A stretch of DNA of 64,000 nt. Origin: UBA7374 sp049890275. Its GTDB lineage: Bacteria > Verrucomicrobiota > Verrucomicrobiia > Opitutales > Coraliomargaritaceae. The translations under genes and the position numbers were made by a program. Below the pieces are notes generated by a model. That model had not been told where the DNA came from, made no database searches, and saw only the letters and a program-made list of their open reading frames with translations. Shown piece by piece: positions 16,833 through 25,951 of this stretch. Within the stretch, counting starts at the first letter, position 1. Every line of letters begins with the position of its first letter. The stretch is taken from contig JBMHBT010000008.1 in assembly GCA_049890275.1 (NCBI GenBank), forward strand, positions 155,692 through 219,691, read 5' to 3'.

Positions 16833-18010
16833 CGATAGTTGAATCGTACGGTCAGTGTTCGCTCCAAACCGAAAACAGCAATCATTTCCTTGGTCCACGC
16901 TCGAAACGGAGAACGTTTGGCCAGTGCTGATTCACACAGTGTTGTTGCCAACAGGCTGGCATTACTCTGCAACACCGTGATCTCACCGATCGTACCATCC
17001 GATTGCATCGTAAAACGAATAGCCACGGTCGAGGCTGTGTCGATCGGCTGGTGAAACTCGATCTCCTGATACCAGCCCAACTGCAAAGCGGCATAAAACT
17101 GCTGCTCGTATTCGCCAAATTCACTGAAAGTTGCATCGATCGACAGCGCACCACGCCGAGTGGACGATCCCATCGATTGCATAATTGGGCCAGTCACTAA
17201 CTCCGGAGCCAAACGTGGGCGCGCCTGCGGTACAAGCTTCCTGTCAGCCAAGTCGACGGGAACTCTCTCCGGAACCGGCAAGCGATTGTCCGCTCCGGCA
17301 ACCCCCTGCGTCAAAGCGATTGGTGTCTCTTCAGGAAGATCCTCCAGCGTATTGGCTTCCATTTCCTTTCGCTCTAGTGAACGACCCGATGGATCCTCTG
17401 TACGATCCGTCGACTCCAAAAAATCAGGCAAAGGCAATGTCGGCACAATCCTGGCAGCCACTGCTTCAGCAGCACTGTCTTCCACACTCGCACTCACCCC
17501 GGGAGCAGGCAAAACCGGTGCGACTACAACCGGAAGGGCCGGCTGTTCCAGCTTGCCATCGATAATCTTCTGCGAGGGCTCCGTACCCTCTACCTTGGGA
17601 GCATCCAGAAGAGAATCATTACGACTTGGATCCGCCGCTTGTGTGCTGCGACTGGAGTATTGATCCTTTCGGTCCGGCTGATTCTCCGGTGCCTCCGGGT
17701 TGACTTCGACAAAGCGCATGTCCTCCGGCTTCACGCTGTCCACCGTAACCATCTCCAGTTCCAATTCTATTTCCTCTGGACCGGGAACAGCCATTGGGCG
17801 AAAAAAGTAACGCGCCGGAACGAACCAATATAAAAAAAGATGAACAAACAACGCCACACTGAGGGCAATCAGAGTCACACGGATACGATGCGGCTCACCT
17901 CTATGATAATTCAGAGGCTCCTTCTCCTTCAGTTCTGCAGCTAGACTGGGCAAAAGTAATACGTCGCTAGGACAACGAAGCGTTTTCGTTGTCTTTAAAA
18001 TTAAATCCAT
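16829..18010 (-). CDS. TonB-like periplasmic energy-transducer protein
   Basis: A 393-aa protein: a short cytoplasmic N-terminus, one transmembrane helix (about 47-64, VTLIALSVALFVHLFLYWFV), a long Pro/Ala/Glu-rich periplasmic linker (about 75-285) and a C-terminal TonB-like domain (about 300-393). The last domain has GALSIDATFSEFGEYEQQFY, TVAIRFTMQSDGTIGEITVL and SPFRAWTKEM, as in TonB C-terminal domains. The start at 18010 overlaps the Maf gene by 44 bp; no better start precedes the transmembrane helix. The gene lies in a Maf / TonB-like / RluA-like overlapping operon, and no ExbB/ExbD is in the window. It may power a TonB-dependent transporter or belong to a TonB-related envelope system. 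Confidence 0.65.
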   Translation of the reverse strand: MDLILKTTKTLRCPSDVLLLPSLAAELKEKEPLNYHRGEPHRIRVTLIALSVALFVHLFLYWFVPARYFFRPMAVPGPEEIELELEMVTVDSVKPEDMRFVEVNPEAPENQPDRKDQYSSRSTQAADPSRNDSLLDAPKVEGTEPSQKIIDGKLEQPALPVVVAPVLPAPGVSASVEDSAAEAVAARIVPTLPLPDFLESTDRTEDPSGRSLERKEMEANTLEDLPEETPIALTQGVAGADNRLPVPERVPVDLADRKLVPQARPRLAPELVTGPIMQSMGSSTRRGALSIDATFSEFGEYEQQFYAALQLGWYQEIEFHQPIDTASTVAIRFTMQSDGTIGEITVLQSNASLLATTLCESALAKRSPFRAWTKEMIAVFGLERTLTVRFNYR

Positions 18011-18587
18011 GCTCCTTCAATCGGTCTTCCAATACCTGTACGGGTAGACCCATAACATTCTCAACAGATCCCTCAACCGCTTCGATAATCATTTCCCGCC
18101 CCTCTTGGATGCCGTACGCACCCGCCTTATCCAGCGGGTTGACCCGCTCAAAATAGCGACCGATCACATCCTCATCCAAGGTCCGGAAGCACACTTGGCT
18201 ATTCTCCACAAAATCATCCATAAACGTCTCCGCATGCCAGCGCAAAGCAACCGCCGTGTAGACGGTATGCGCCCGACCGGAAAGTTTTCGCAACATGGCT
18301 CGGGCTGCCTCCATGTCCACCGGCTTCCCTAAGATCTCATTATCCACCACGACCGTCGTATCCGAACCCAATACAAGTGAGTCCCTGTGCTCAGCACTGA
18401 GCTTCTCTGCCTTCATCGCCGCATTGAGCAGCACCATGCGTGCCGGTCCATCCAGATGTGCGTCCAATTCCGGAATATTTGCCGGACACACATCAAAACG
18501 TAAACCGATGCGCCGCAATAATTCACTCCGCCGGGGAGAAGCCGATGCCAGTAATAGATTTTTTGGGTGCTGTCTTAGATTGATCAT
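17967..18587 (-). CDS. maf: Maf family nucleotide pyrophosphatase
   Basis: A 206-aa Maf/septum-formation family protein. The N-terminal signature LLLASASPRRSELLRRIG is seen at about 11-28. The conserved SDTTVVVDNEILGKPVD motif follows, and then VYTAVALRWHAETFMDDF and PLDKAGAYGIQEGREMIIE. Maf proteins hydrolyse non-canonical or excess NTPs (dTTP, UTP, m7GTP, depending on subtype) and influence division. The start is the ATG at 18587 (MINLRQHPKN); the open frame upstream is not conserved. It is divergent from nadE and its 3' end overlaps the TonB-like gene on the same strand. Confidence 0.9.
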   Translation of the reverse strand: MINLRQHPKNLLLASASPRRSELLRRIGLRFDVCPANIPELDAHLDGPARMVLLNAAMKAEKLSAEHRDSLVLGSDTTVVVDNEILGKPVDMEAARAMLRKLSGRAHTVYTAVALRWHAETFMDDFVENSQVCFRTLDEDVIGRYFERVNPLDKAGAYGIQEGREMIIEAVEGSVENVMGLPVQVLEDRLKEHGFNFKDNENASLS

Positions 18588-18659
18588 TGCTACCAGATTG
18601 TTTGTCTTATGCCTTCTCCGTTTGCAACCCGGCAAACGCAGCATTTGATTGTAGTAGTG

Positions 18660-20306
18660 ATGAAAATCGGAATCGGCCAAATAAATACCACCGTAGGCGA
18701 CCTAGCTGGCAATCAGCTTCGCATTCTCGAAGCCTATCATGAGCTCGTCTCCAATGGGGCCGATCTTGTCGTTTTTCCCGAACTCGCCGTCACCGGATAC
18801 CCGCCCAGAGACCTCCTCTTCAAGAGCCGATTCGTCTCCGATAATGAGTCGACTCTTCGGCAAATTGCTGCAGAAATCGGGACCGTTCCCGCGGTCATCG
18901 GCTTCGTTGAAAAACGCCCGGAAAACGAATCGGGCCGCCCCTTCCACAACGCCGCCGCCTGGTGTGAACATGGCCAGCTGGTCACCGTAGCCAGAAAATC
19001 ACTGCTCCCCTGCTACGATGTCTTCGACGAAGAACGCTACTTTGAACCAGCCGATGAACCCACCATCCATTTATGGAACGGAATGCGAATCGGCCTAAGC
19101 ATTTGTGAAGATATTTGGGCACAACCCGAGAAACCGGAACCTACTCTGCGCCGATACGAAAAAGACCCACTGACCCACCTTGCCGAAGAAGGGATCGACC
19201 TTCTCCTCAACCTCTCGGCCAGCCCCTGGCACAACGGAAAAAATAAAGATCGAGAGCAATGCGTCCTGCGCGCTGCAGAACAATGCAACTGCCCGGTCGT
19301 CTATTGTAACTCAGTCGGCGGGAACGACGAGTTGATCTTCGACGGCAGCAGCCTCGCCGCCACTCCGCAAAATGGAATTTGTGCCGCCTTACCTTCCTTT
19401 GCAGAGGCGAACCAAATCGTCTCGCTTTCGCCACCAGCAGCCAAACCAATCAGACCCCAAGCGGAAGGCATCGCCGCAACCTATCAGGCACTCGTCTTGG
19501 GCTTGCGGGACTACACCCGAAAGAGCGGCTTCCGCAAAGCACTTATCGGCCTCTCCGGCGGAATCGACTCCGCAGTGGTCTGTGCCATTGCCGCCCAGGC
19601 CCTCGGCCCGGAAAACATTATCGGCGTCGCCCTACCTTCCGCCATCTCCAGTGAACACAGTCGGCAAGACGCCGCCGACCTGGCTGACCAGCTTGGCATC
19701 GAATTCCACCAAATGTCCATCGCCGATGTCGTTGCATCCGCCGAGTCCACGCTGGCACCGGCTTTCTCCGGTAAAGCAGCCGATGTAACCGAAGAAAACA
19801 TCCAGGCTCGCGCACGCGGGCTGCTCCTCATGGCCCTGTCCAACAAATTGGGCGCCCTCCTTCTGACCACCGGAAACAAAAGTGAACTCGCTGTGGGCTA
19901 TTGCACACTTTATGGCGACATGTGCGGCGGACTCGCCGTTCTCTCCGACCAACCGAAGATGGACGTCTATGCAATGGCCCGAGAGATCAATCGCGAACAA
20001 GAGCTGATCCCTGTCAACACGATCGACAAACCGCCCTCTGCCGAGCTGCGCCCCGGACAAGAAGATCAGGATTCTTTACCCCCCTACCCCGTACTCGACG
20101 AGATCCTGCGTCTCTATGTGGAGCTGGGCCTAAGCCGCGCAGAGATCGTCGAGCAGGGACATGACCCGGAGTGCGTCGATGACATCGTCCGCAAAGTTGA
20201 CCTCAATGAATACAAGCGCAAACAAGCCGCCCCGGGTCTAAAGACCTCTCCACTCGCCTTTGGCGTTGGCCGCCGTATTCCCATCGTTCAAAAGTACGTC
20301 AACTAA
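18660..20306 (+). CDS. nadE: Glutamine-dependent NAD+ synthetase
   Basis: A 548-aa bifunctional NAD synthetase that amidates nicotinic acid adenine dinucleotide with ATP and glutamine. The N-terminal nitrilase (glutaminase) domain has the triad segments VVFPELAVTGYPPRDLLF (Glu), ARKSLLPCYDVFDEERYFEP (Lys) and IGLSICEDIWAQPEKPEP (Cys). The C-terminal synthetase domain has the PP-loop ALIGLSGGIDSAVVCAIAAQ, LLTTGNKSELAVGYCTLYGD and DKPPSAELRPGQEDQDSLPP. The ATG at 18660 gives MKIGIGQINTTVGDLAGN, the normal N-terminus. The gene is followed by hemL 39 bp downstream and may be co-transcribed with it. Confidence 0.95.
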   Translation: MKIGIGQINTTVGDLAGNQLRILEAYHELVSNGADLVVFPELAVTGYPPRDLLFKSRFVSDNESTLRQIAAEIGTVPAVIGFVEKRPENESGRPFHNAAAWCEHGQLVTVARKSLLPCYDVFDEERYFEPADEPTIHLWNGMRIGLSICEDIWAQPEKPEPTLRRYEKDPLTHLAEEGIDLLLNLSASPWHNGKNKDREQCVLRAAEQCNCPVVYCNSVGGNDELIFDGSSLAATPQNGICAALPSFAEANQIVSLSPPAAKPIRPQAEGIAATYQALVLGLRDYTRKSGFRKALIGLSGGIDSAVVCAIAAQALGPENIIGVALPSAISSEHSRQDAADLADQLGIEFHQMSIADVVASAESTLAPAFSGKAADVTEENIQARARGLLLMALSNKLGALLLTTGNKSELAVGYCTLYGDMCGGLAVLSDQPKMDVYAMAREINREQELIPVNTIDKPPSAELRPGQEDQDSLPPYPVLDEILRLYVELGLSRAEIVEQGHDPECVDDIVRKVDLNEYKRKQAAPGLKTSPLAFGVGRRIPIVQKYVN

Positions 20307-20345
20307 GCCCAAATGATGCAAACATGCATAAAAACAAAACATTTC

Positions 20346-21629
20346 ATGAACCAGACAGAATCCAGTAACCTTTTCGAACGAGCCACAAAAGTCATCCCCG
20401 GAGGCGTCAACTCACCGGTCCGGGCCTTTCGCTCCGTCGGCGGCGCTCCCTTCTTCACCCAGCGGGCAGAAGGCGCTCACCTCCATACTGCAGACGGCAA
20501 CCAGCTGATCGACTTCGTCTGCACCTGGGGCCCGGCTATCCACGGGCACAATGATCCCGATGTTCAAGCGGCGGTAGCCCAAGCCCTGCAAAACGGTACC
20601 AGCTTCGGCACGCCCAACCCCTACGAAGTCGAGATGGCCGAACTACTGGTGCAAATCGTACCCTCAGTGGAAAAGGTACGGATGTGTAATAGCGGGACGG
20701 AAGCCACCATGTCTGCCATCCGTCTGGCGCGTGGCTATACCGGACGCGATAAAATTATAAAATTTGCTGGCTGCTACCACGGACATGTCGACTCCCTCCT
20801 CGTTAAAGCCGGTTCGGGGGCCCTCACTCTGGGCAACCCCGACAGCGCTGGTGTGCCCGGTTCCTTTGCCTCGGAAACCATCGTCCTCGACTATAACGAC
20901 GCCGCCGCCATCGAAGAAACTTTCCGCCAACAGGGCGATGCCATCGCCGCAATCATCGTCGAACCCTACCCCGCCAACTGCGGACTTATCCTACCCGATG
21001 CCGGCTACCTCGAATTATTGCGGGAAATCTGTACTCGGCACGGCAGCGTACTCATCTTCGACGAAGTTATGACCGGTTTTCGTCTCGCGCTCGGAGGCGT
21101 GCAGGAACGTATCGGCATCACGCCCGACCTCACTGCGATGGGTAAGATCATCGGTGGAGGACTCCCGGTCGGTGCTTTGGGTGGACGAAGCGAGATCATG
21201 AACCATCTCGCCCCTGACGGCCCTGTCTATCAGGCCGGTACGCTGAGCGGAAACCCCCTCGCCATGGCTGCCGGTATCGCCTCTCTGCGCAAGTTATTGG
21301 AGACCAACCCCTATCCGCTCTTCGAAGAGCTGGGAAGTACTATTCGCACTGCCCTAATCGATGCAGCTACAGCCAAAGGGCTCGCTCTACAAGTACCACA
21401 AGTCGGCTCCATGTTTGCCCTTTTCTTCAGCGATCACCCGGTTCGCAATTTTGCAGACGCCGTCAGCAGCGAAACCACGCTCTTCAACAAACTTTTCCGT
21501 TACGCTCTCGAGCACGGTGTCTATCTTCCACCCTCCGCCTACGAAACCTGTTTCCTCTGTACCGCCCATGACGGTGCCGACATCACTCAGGCCGCTGAAA
21601 TCCTCTCCGCCGGAATCGCCGCTCTCTAA
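20346..21629 (+). CDS. hemL: Glutamate-1-semialdehyde 2,1-aminomutase
   Basis: A 427-aa PLP enzyme that makes 5-aminolevulinate from glutamate-1-semialdehyde in the C5 tetrapyrrole pathway. Typical segments are VIPGGVNSPVRAFRSVGG, MCNSGTEATMSAIRLARGYT, CYHGHVDSLLVKAGSGALTL and LIFDEVMTGFRLALGG. The lysine motif is TAMGKIIGGGLPVGALGGR, with the PLP-binding Lys. The YQAGTLSGNPLAMAAG segment follows. The ATG at 20346 is chosen; an earlier in-frame ATG at 20313 gives residues not seen in the family. It forms a probable operon with nadE and with the uncharacterised gene downstream. Confidence 0.96.
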   Translation: MNQTESSNLFERATKVIPGGVNSPVRAFRSVGGAPFFTQRAEGAHLHTADGNQLIDFVCTWGPAIHGHNDPDVQAAVAQALQNGTSFGTPNPYEVEMAELLVQIVPSVEKVRMCNSGTEATMSAIRLARGYTGRDKIIKFAGCYHGHVDSLLVKAGSGALTLGNPDSAGVPGSFASETIVLDYNDAAAIEETFRQQGDAIAAIIVEPYPANCGLILPDAGYLELLREICTRHGSVLIFDEVMTGFRLALGGVQERIGITPDLTAMGKIIGGGLPVGALGGRSEIMNHLAPDGPVYQAGTLSGNPLAMAAGIASLRKLLETNPYPLFEELGSTIRTALIDAATAKGLALQVPQVGSMFALFFSDHPVRNFADAVSSETTLFNKLFRYALEHGVYLPPSAYETCFLCTAHDGADITQAAEILSAGIAAL

Positions 21630-21647
21630 ACCCAATTACCAAGCCCG

Positions 21648-22544
21648 ATGAAACGTCTCGACTGGCCAACCTGGACGGAACGGGCCGCAGAGCACAAAGC
21701 GCGGGCTGAAAGGTGGACGCTTCCCTATCGCCAGCGAAGCGCGCAGGGCCGGATGCACGCCGTGCATGACTTCCACTTTATTTATTACCGCAACCCGCCC
21801 TCACAACTCGAAGCCTGGCACCCCGGTCCCGGCTACATCCTCGAGACAAACGGCACCGAAGAGCGCTTCAGTACCAAGCACTACAGCGAGGTCGATGACG
21901 GGATCTTTCTGGATTTGACTAAAATAGACGCGACCACCCGGCACCGCATGGAGATGGCACTCACTCTCTGCCTTGCAGTGGAGAAGCGCCCGGCCCGCTT
22001 CGGTTGTTTCGGGATGCACGAGTGGGCCATGGTCTACCGGGGCGACGAAGAAGGCGAAGTGCGCCACTGCGAAAAACTGCCACTGCGCCTACCTCAGGAG
22101 CAAGTCGATGCATTCGTTCGCAGTCGCCCCATAAGCTGTAGCCACTTCGACGCCTTTCGCTTCTTCACCCCCTCGGCCAAAGGCTTCAACCGCATCCAAC
22201 CCAGTAAGAAGACACGGCTGGAAAACGAACAATGTGGCTGTCTCCACACCAACATGGATCTCTACAAACTAGCCGCACAATGCATGCCCTGGGTCGGTTC
22301 AAAAATCCTTTGGCAATGCTTCGAACTAGCCGCAGCAGCCAGAGTTCTCGACATGGAAGCCAGCCCCTATGACTGCCGATCCCTCGGATTGGGTAGCGTG
22401 CCGGTAGAAACGGAAGACGGCAGGCGCCTCTACGAAGAACGGCAACGCGCACTCACCGACCGCGCGCAACTCATCCGAAGCGACCTGATTCACTCCTTGC
22501 GGCTTGTTTTAAACCCAGTCGATGCTAAGACTATTGAAATTTAA
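21648..22544 (+). CDS. Conserved protein of unknown function (family often mis-annotated as a DNA glycosylase)
   Basis: A 298-aa soluble protein with several conserved-looking blocks: HDFHFIYYRNPPSQLEAWHPG, RFGCFGMHEWAMVYRG, CSHFDAFRFFTPSAKGFN, LENEQCGCLHTNMDLYKLAA and DMEASPYDCRSLGLGSVPVE. I recognise the layout as an uncharacterised family found in Actinobacteria and Verrucomicrobia that databases sometimes call 3-methyladenine DNA glycosylase. No helix-hairpin-helix or HhH-GPD motif is visible, so that name is not supported. Conserved His, Cys and Asp residues suggest an enzyme. It follows hemL by 18 bp and precedes dapA. The biochemical role is unknown. Confidence 0.5.
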   Translation: MKRLDWPTWTERAAEHKARAERWTLPYRQRSAQGRMHAVHDFHFIYYRNPPSQLEAWHPGPGYILETNGTEERFSTKHYSEVDDGIFLDLTKIDATTRHRMEMALTLCLAVEKRPARFGCFGMHEWAMVYRGDEEGEVRHCEKLPLRLPQEQVDAFVRSRPISCSHFDAFRFFTPSAKGFNRIQPSKKTRLENEQCGCLHTNMDLYKLAAQCMPWVGSKILWQCFELAAAARVLDMEASPYDCRSLGLGSVPVETEDGRRLYEERQRALTDRAQLIRSDLIHSLRLVLNPVDAKTIEI

Positions 22545-22626
22545 GGTTGAACCAACGCGCATCGAACTCCGTTTTCTTAGGTAACGCAAACGAACTACGC
22601 GAATACACAAATTCTCTGTTTACAGT

Positions 22627-23514
22627 ATGAGTCAGTCTCCCAATTTTTCCGGCGTCTACACCGCCTTGGCCACCCCCATGCAGGAAGGCCAAGTTGCCTA
22701 TGCCGATCTCGAAGCCCTGATCGAGCATCAGCTCAACGGTGGTATCAATGGATTGGTCTCGGTCGGCACCACCGGTGAATCCCCGACCCTTAATACGGCC
22801 GAACACATTGAAGTGATTCGCGCCACGGTGGCAGCCGCTGCCGGTCGTGTACCCGTGATTGCCGGCACCGGCTCGAATTCAACTGCCGAAGCCGTAGAAT
22901 TGACCCGACAAGCCGAAGCCGCCGGGGCCGATGGTTTCCTCGTCGTAGCTCCCTACTATAACAAGCCCAGCCAGGAAGGACTCTTTCAACACTTCAGTGC
23001 AATTGCCGAGGTCACGGAAAAGCCCATCGTCCTCTACTCCATTCCCTCCCGCTGTGGTATCGAAATCTCCGTTGATGTAACCGCTCGACTCTACGAAGCC
23101 TATCCACATGTGAACTGCATGAAGGCCGCCGAAGGATCCTGCGAAAAAGTAACGGAGTACGTCCGCAAGCTCGGCCCCGACTACGCTGTGATGAGTGGAG
23201 ATGACGGCCTTACCTTGCCCTTTATGTCTGCCGGAGCCACGGGAGTGATCAGTGTGGCTTCCAATTTAGTAGTCGCTCCGCTGGTCGAGATGGTTCGTTC
23301 CGCCAATAACAACGACTTTTCTACCGCCAGAAAAACCTTTTTGAAGTACTACCCGCTCTTCAAAACTATTTTCGTTGAGCCCAACCCCGTGCCGATAAAA
23401 TATGCACTGGCCCGCGCCGGTATCATTCAGTCACCGGAAGTGCGCCTGCCGCTCTCGCCGCTGACTGACGCTTCCAAGGCATTGCTCGATCCTCTGCTCG
23501 AAGAACTCTCCTGA
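22627..23514 (+). CDS. dapA: 4-hydroxy-tetrahydrodipicolinate synthase
   Basis: A 295-aa class I aldolase that condenses pyruvate with aspartate semialdehyde in the lysine/diaminopimelate pathway. Visible motifs are GVYTALATPM, GTTGESPTLNTAEHIEVI, VVAPYYNKPSQEGLFQHF and a YSIPSRCGIEI variant of the usual YNVPGRT. The Schiff-base lysine is in CMKAAEGSCEKV. The strand order and length fit DapA, not N-acetylneuraminate lyase. It is followed by dapB 31 bp away, and the pair forms the DAP operon. Confidence 0.95.
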   Translation: MSQSPNFSGVYTALATPMQEGQVAYADLEALIEHQLNGGINGLVSVGTTGESPTLNTAEHIEVIRATVAAAAGRVPVIAGTGSNSTAEAVELTRQAEAAGADGFLVVAPYYNKPSQEGLFQHFSAIAEVTEKPIVLYSIPSRCGIEISVDVTARLYEAYPHVNCMKAAEGSCEKVTEYVRKLGPDYAVMSGDDGLTLPFMSAGATGVISVASNLVVAPLVEMVRSANNNDFSTARKTFLKYYPLFKTIFVEPNPVPIKYALARAGIIQSPEVRLPLSPLTDASKALLDPLLEELS

Positions 23515-23545
23515 CTTCTATAACCATCTAATACCAGCCAAACAC

Positions 23546-24283
23546 ATGCCCCTGAATATACTACTCAACGGAGCCAAGGGCCGCATGGGCCAGGCCATTC
23601 AGGAAATCGCCGCAGCTAACGACGCCAGCATCGTCGCAGCCTGCGATCAGGGCGACCGCCCGGAAGACCATCTTGAAAACTGCCAGGCCATCATCGACTT
23701 CAGCTTTCATCAGGTGACTCTTCCCGTCGCAAAGCTCGCTACAGAAAATGCACTGCCCCTCGTTATCGGCACCACCGGTCACAGCGAAGAGGAAAAAGCA
23801 GCGATTCTCCAAGCCACCGCTGGAAAGATTCCGGTCGTTTGGGCCGGCAACTATTCCGTCGGTGTCAACACCCTCAATTACCTCACCCGTAAGGCCGCCG
23901 CCATTCTTGGTCCGCAGTACGACCCCGAGGTCCTCGAACTGCACCACCACCACAAAAAGGATGCCCCCAGCGGTACGGCCGAGCGACTCATTGAAATCCT
24001 CCGCGATGGCTACGGCTTTACACCCGCCGAAACAACCCACGGCAGGCAGGGCATTGTCGGCGAACGGCCCCAACGCGAAATCGGCGTGCATGCCGTGCGC
24101 GGTGGTGACATCGTCGGCGAACACACCGTTTACTTCTGCGGACAAGGGGAACGCATCGAACTGACCCACCGCGCGACCGACCGACGCATCTTCGCGCAGG
24201 GCGCCGTTCGTGCCGCCCACTGGGCAGTCGGCAAAGCACCCGGACTCTACAACATGGAAGACGTCCTCGGGCTGACCGACTAA
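23546..24283 (+). CDS. dapB: 4-hydroxy-tetrahydrodipicolinate reductase
   Basis: A 245-aa reductase that turns the DapA product into tetrahydrodipicolinate. The N-terminal nucleotide-binding motif is LLNGAKGRMGQAIQEIAA. The VIGTTGHSEEEKAA and YSVGVNTLNYL segments follow, then the substrate motif HHHHKKDAPSGTAERLIEIL near residues 132-150. Further on come GRQGIVGERPQREIGVHAVRGG and the C-terminal LTHRATDRRIFAQGA motif. Start and length are normal. It follows dapA and lies 3 bp before ruvA. Confidence 0.95.
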   Translation: MPLNILLNGAKGRMGQAIQEIAAANDASIVAACDQGDRPEDHLENCQAIIDFSFHQVTLPVAKLATENALPLVIGTTGHSEEEKAAILQATAGKIPVVWAGNYSVGVNTLNYLTRKAAAILGPQYDPEVLELHHHHKKDAPSGTAERLIEILRDGYGFTPAETTHGRQGIVGERPQREIGVHAVRGGDIVGEHTVYFCGQGERIELTHRATDRRIFAQGAVRAAHWAVGKAPGLYNMEDVLGLTD

Positions 24284-24286
24284 CTC

Positions 24287-24889
24287 ATGATCGCGCAAAT
24301 TAAAGGTACTCTACTGGAGGCGACACCTCTGTGCGCAGTGATCGAAGCCGGAGGCATCGGCTACGAGGTACACGTCCCGGTAACAACAGCCGAAAAACTG
24401 CCCGTCACCAGAAACGATTGCCAACTCTTTATCCACACTGTCTATCGGGAGGACAGCGCCACCCTCTACGGATTCGCCACTCGCGAAGACCGCGACTTTT
24501 TCCGGCTTCTTGTTGAACGCGTCTCCGGCATCGGCCCAAAAATCGGCATCGCCATCCTCAGCCGTATGTCGGTCGAGCTCCTGCGCAGCGCGATCGCCAA
24601 TTCCGATGTCGCCCTGCTCTCTAAATGCCCCGGCATTGGTAAAAAGACCGCCGAACGACTGGTCATCGAATTGCGCGATAAAGTATTTTCCGGAACGGAA
24701 ACGAGCGGAAGCGTCCTCGGTTCCGTCTCCCCGCAAGCGCAAACCTCCAGCAGTTTCCAGGATGCTTTGGCCAGTCTCATCACCCTTGGTTATAAACCGG
24801 CGGAAGCAGACAAACTGATCCGTAAAGCAGCTGCCCAAGCAAAGGACAGCTCCTCGACCGAAGAACTCCTACGACTCGCCCTCGGTTAA
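24287..24889 (+). CDS. ruvA: Holliday junction branch migration protein RuvA
   Basis: A 200-aa RuvA. It binds four-way junctions and guides the RuvB helicase during recombination repair. The OB-fold N-terminal domain reads MIAQIKGTLLEATPLCAVIE and YEVHVPVTTAEKLP. The two helix-hairpin-helix motifs are in LLVERVSGIGPKIGIAILS and LSKCPGIGKKTAERLVIEL. The C-terminal RuvB-binding domain ends LASLITLGYKPAEADKLIRK. The start ATG is 3 bp after the dapB stop. RuvB and RuvC are not in the window. Confidence 0.95.
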   Translation: MIAQIKGTLLEATPLCAVIEAGGIGYEVHVPVTTAEKLPVTRNDCQLFIHTVYREDSATLYGFATREDRDFFRLLVERVSGIGPKIGIAILSRMSVELLRSAIANSDVALLSKCPGIGKKTAERLVIELRDKVFSGTETSGSVLGSVSPQAQTSSSFQDALASLITLGYKPAEADKLIRKAAAQAKDSSSTEELLRLALG

Positions 24890-24974
24890 AGTAAAACAAA
24901 ACCGGAGGAGGAACCGGTCGCAGCCAAGTCATTGGACTCTATGCTCATAATGACACGACTTACTGACGTATCTG

Positions 24975-24991
24975 CTAGAGTTTTTCTCTAG
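24975..24991. repeat. Short inverted repeat upstream of fdhD
   Basis: Perfect 6-bp arms (ctagag and ctctag) around a five-T loop, ending 20 bp before the fdhD start codon. It could be an operator or an mRNA hairpin. No Moco-riboswitch-like structure was recognised in this 120-bp spacer. Confidence 0.3.
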
Positions 24992-25010
24992 ATGCATCAT
25001 AGTAGCGAGA

Positions 25011-25895
25011 ATGTCTCTTCCTGCGCCTCAGTCACTCCCCAACAAAACGACTTCGAGAACCAGTATCAAAGTTGTCAAGCAACGCGTGACAGGCGCAATA
25101 GCTTCTCCCCCCGAAGAGGATCATCTGGCGATTGAAGATCCGATCGAAATTGTCCTCCACTACGATGACTCGCAAACAGGTCGGACCAGAAAAACACTCA
25201 GTTTGACTATGCGTACACCGGGTCATGATGTGGAAATGATCACCGGTTTCCTTTTTGGCGAAGGAATCATCCAAGCTGCCAGCGATATCGAATCGATCGA
25301 ATTCAATCAGCCGATCGATTGCGAACCATCCACAAGTGCGCAAGTACACCTGCGCCCCGGCCTGCAACTCTGCGCCGATTCCTTTGAGCGCAACTTCGCT
25401 ATTCATTCCAGTTGCGGCGTCTGCGGTAAGACCTCGCTCGATACCCTCACTCTACCCGCCACCTTAACCATTCAGGATAATACGGTGGTCGATGCGAATT
25501 GGATTCATCAACTGCCCAACCAGATGCACCAAGATCAGGAAGTCTTTCAAAAAACCGGAGGTCTCCACGCGGCAGCACTCTTCTCGAGTAAAGACCAGTC
25601 CTGCATCGCTCGTGAAGACATCGGTCGACACAACGCGCTCGACAAAGTCATCGGTGCACATCTTCGCAGAGGGTTGAACGCAGCCAACGGGCAGGTACTC
25701 TGTGTCAGTGGACGTATGAGTTACGAGATCCTCCAAAAAGCTCTCGTTGCCCGCATCCCGATCATCGCAGGAGTGGGCGCACCCTCCAGCCTCGCAGTAG
25801 CCGTTGCCAACGATTTCAAGCTGACCCTCATCGGCTTTGTCCGCAACGGTTCTTATAACATGTATAGCTGCCCCGAACGAATCCGCACACAGTAA
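25011..25895 (+). CDS. fdhD: Sulfurtransferase FdhD
   Basis: A 294-aa FdhD. It transfers sulfur from a cysteine desulfurase (IscS) to the molybdenum cofactor of formate dehydrogenase-type enzymes. The characteristic CxxC loop is SSCGVCGKTSLDTL near residue 146. The ITGFLFGEGII region and the SCIAREDIGRHNALDKVIGA motif are also present. The start is the ATG at 25011. The N-terminus has a ~20-residue low-complexity extension before the conserved part. The Mo-dependent oxidoreductase gene follows 56 bp later, so the pair acts together. Confidence 0.93.
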   Translation: MSLPAPQSLPNKTTSRTSIKVVKQRVTGAIASPPEEDHLAIEDPIEIVLHYDDSQTGRTRKTLSLTMRTPGHDVEMITGFLFGEGIIQAASDIESIEFNQPIDCEPSTSAQVHLRPGLQLCADSFERNFAIHSSCGVCGKTSLDTLTLPATLTIQDNTVVDANWIHQLPNQMHQDQEVFQKTGGLHAAALFSSKDQSCIAREDIGRHNALDKVIGAHLRRGLNAANGQVLCVSGRMSYEILQKALVARIPIIAGVGAPSSLAVAVANDFKLTLIGFVRNGSYNMYSCPERIRTQ

Positions 25896-25951
25896 CAAAA
25901 CCAAACCGGCTTTCCCACTCCATCCCTCTTTCTTCAATCCAATTGACCGCC

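Noticed and set aside
23561..24298. 245-codon minus-strand frame
   Set aside because: It mirrors dapB almost exactly. The plus frame has unmistakable DapB motifs, so this is a shadow.
24890..25010. Molybdenum cofactor riboswitch before fdhD
   Set aside because: The 120-bp spacer has only a short 6-bp inverted repeat and no multi-helix pattern of the Moco motif.
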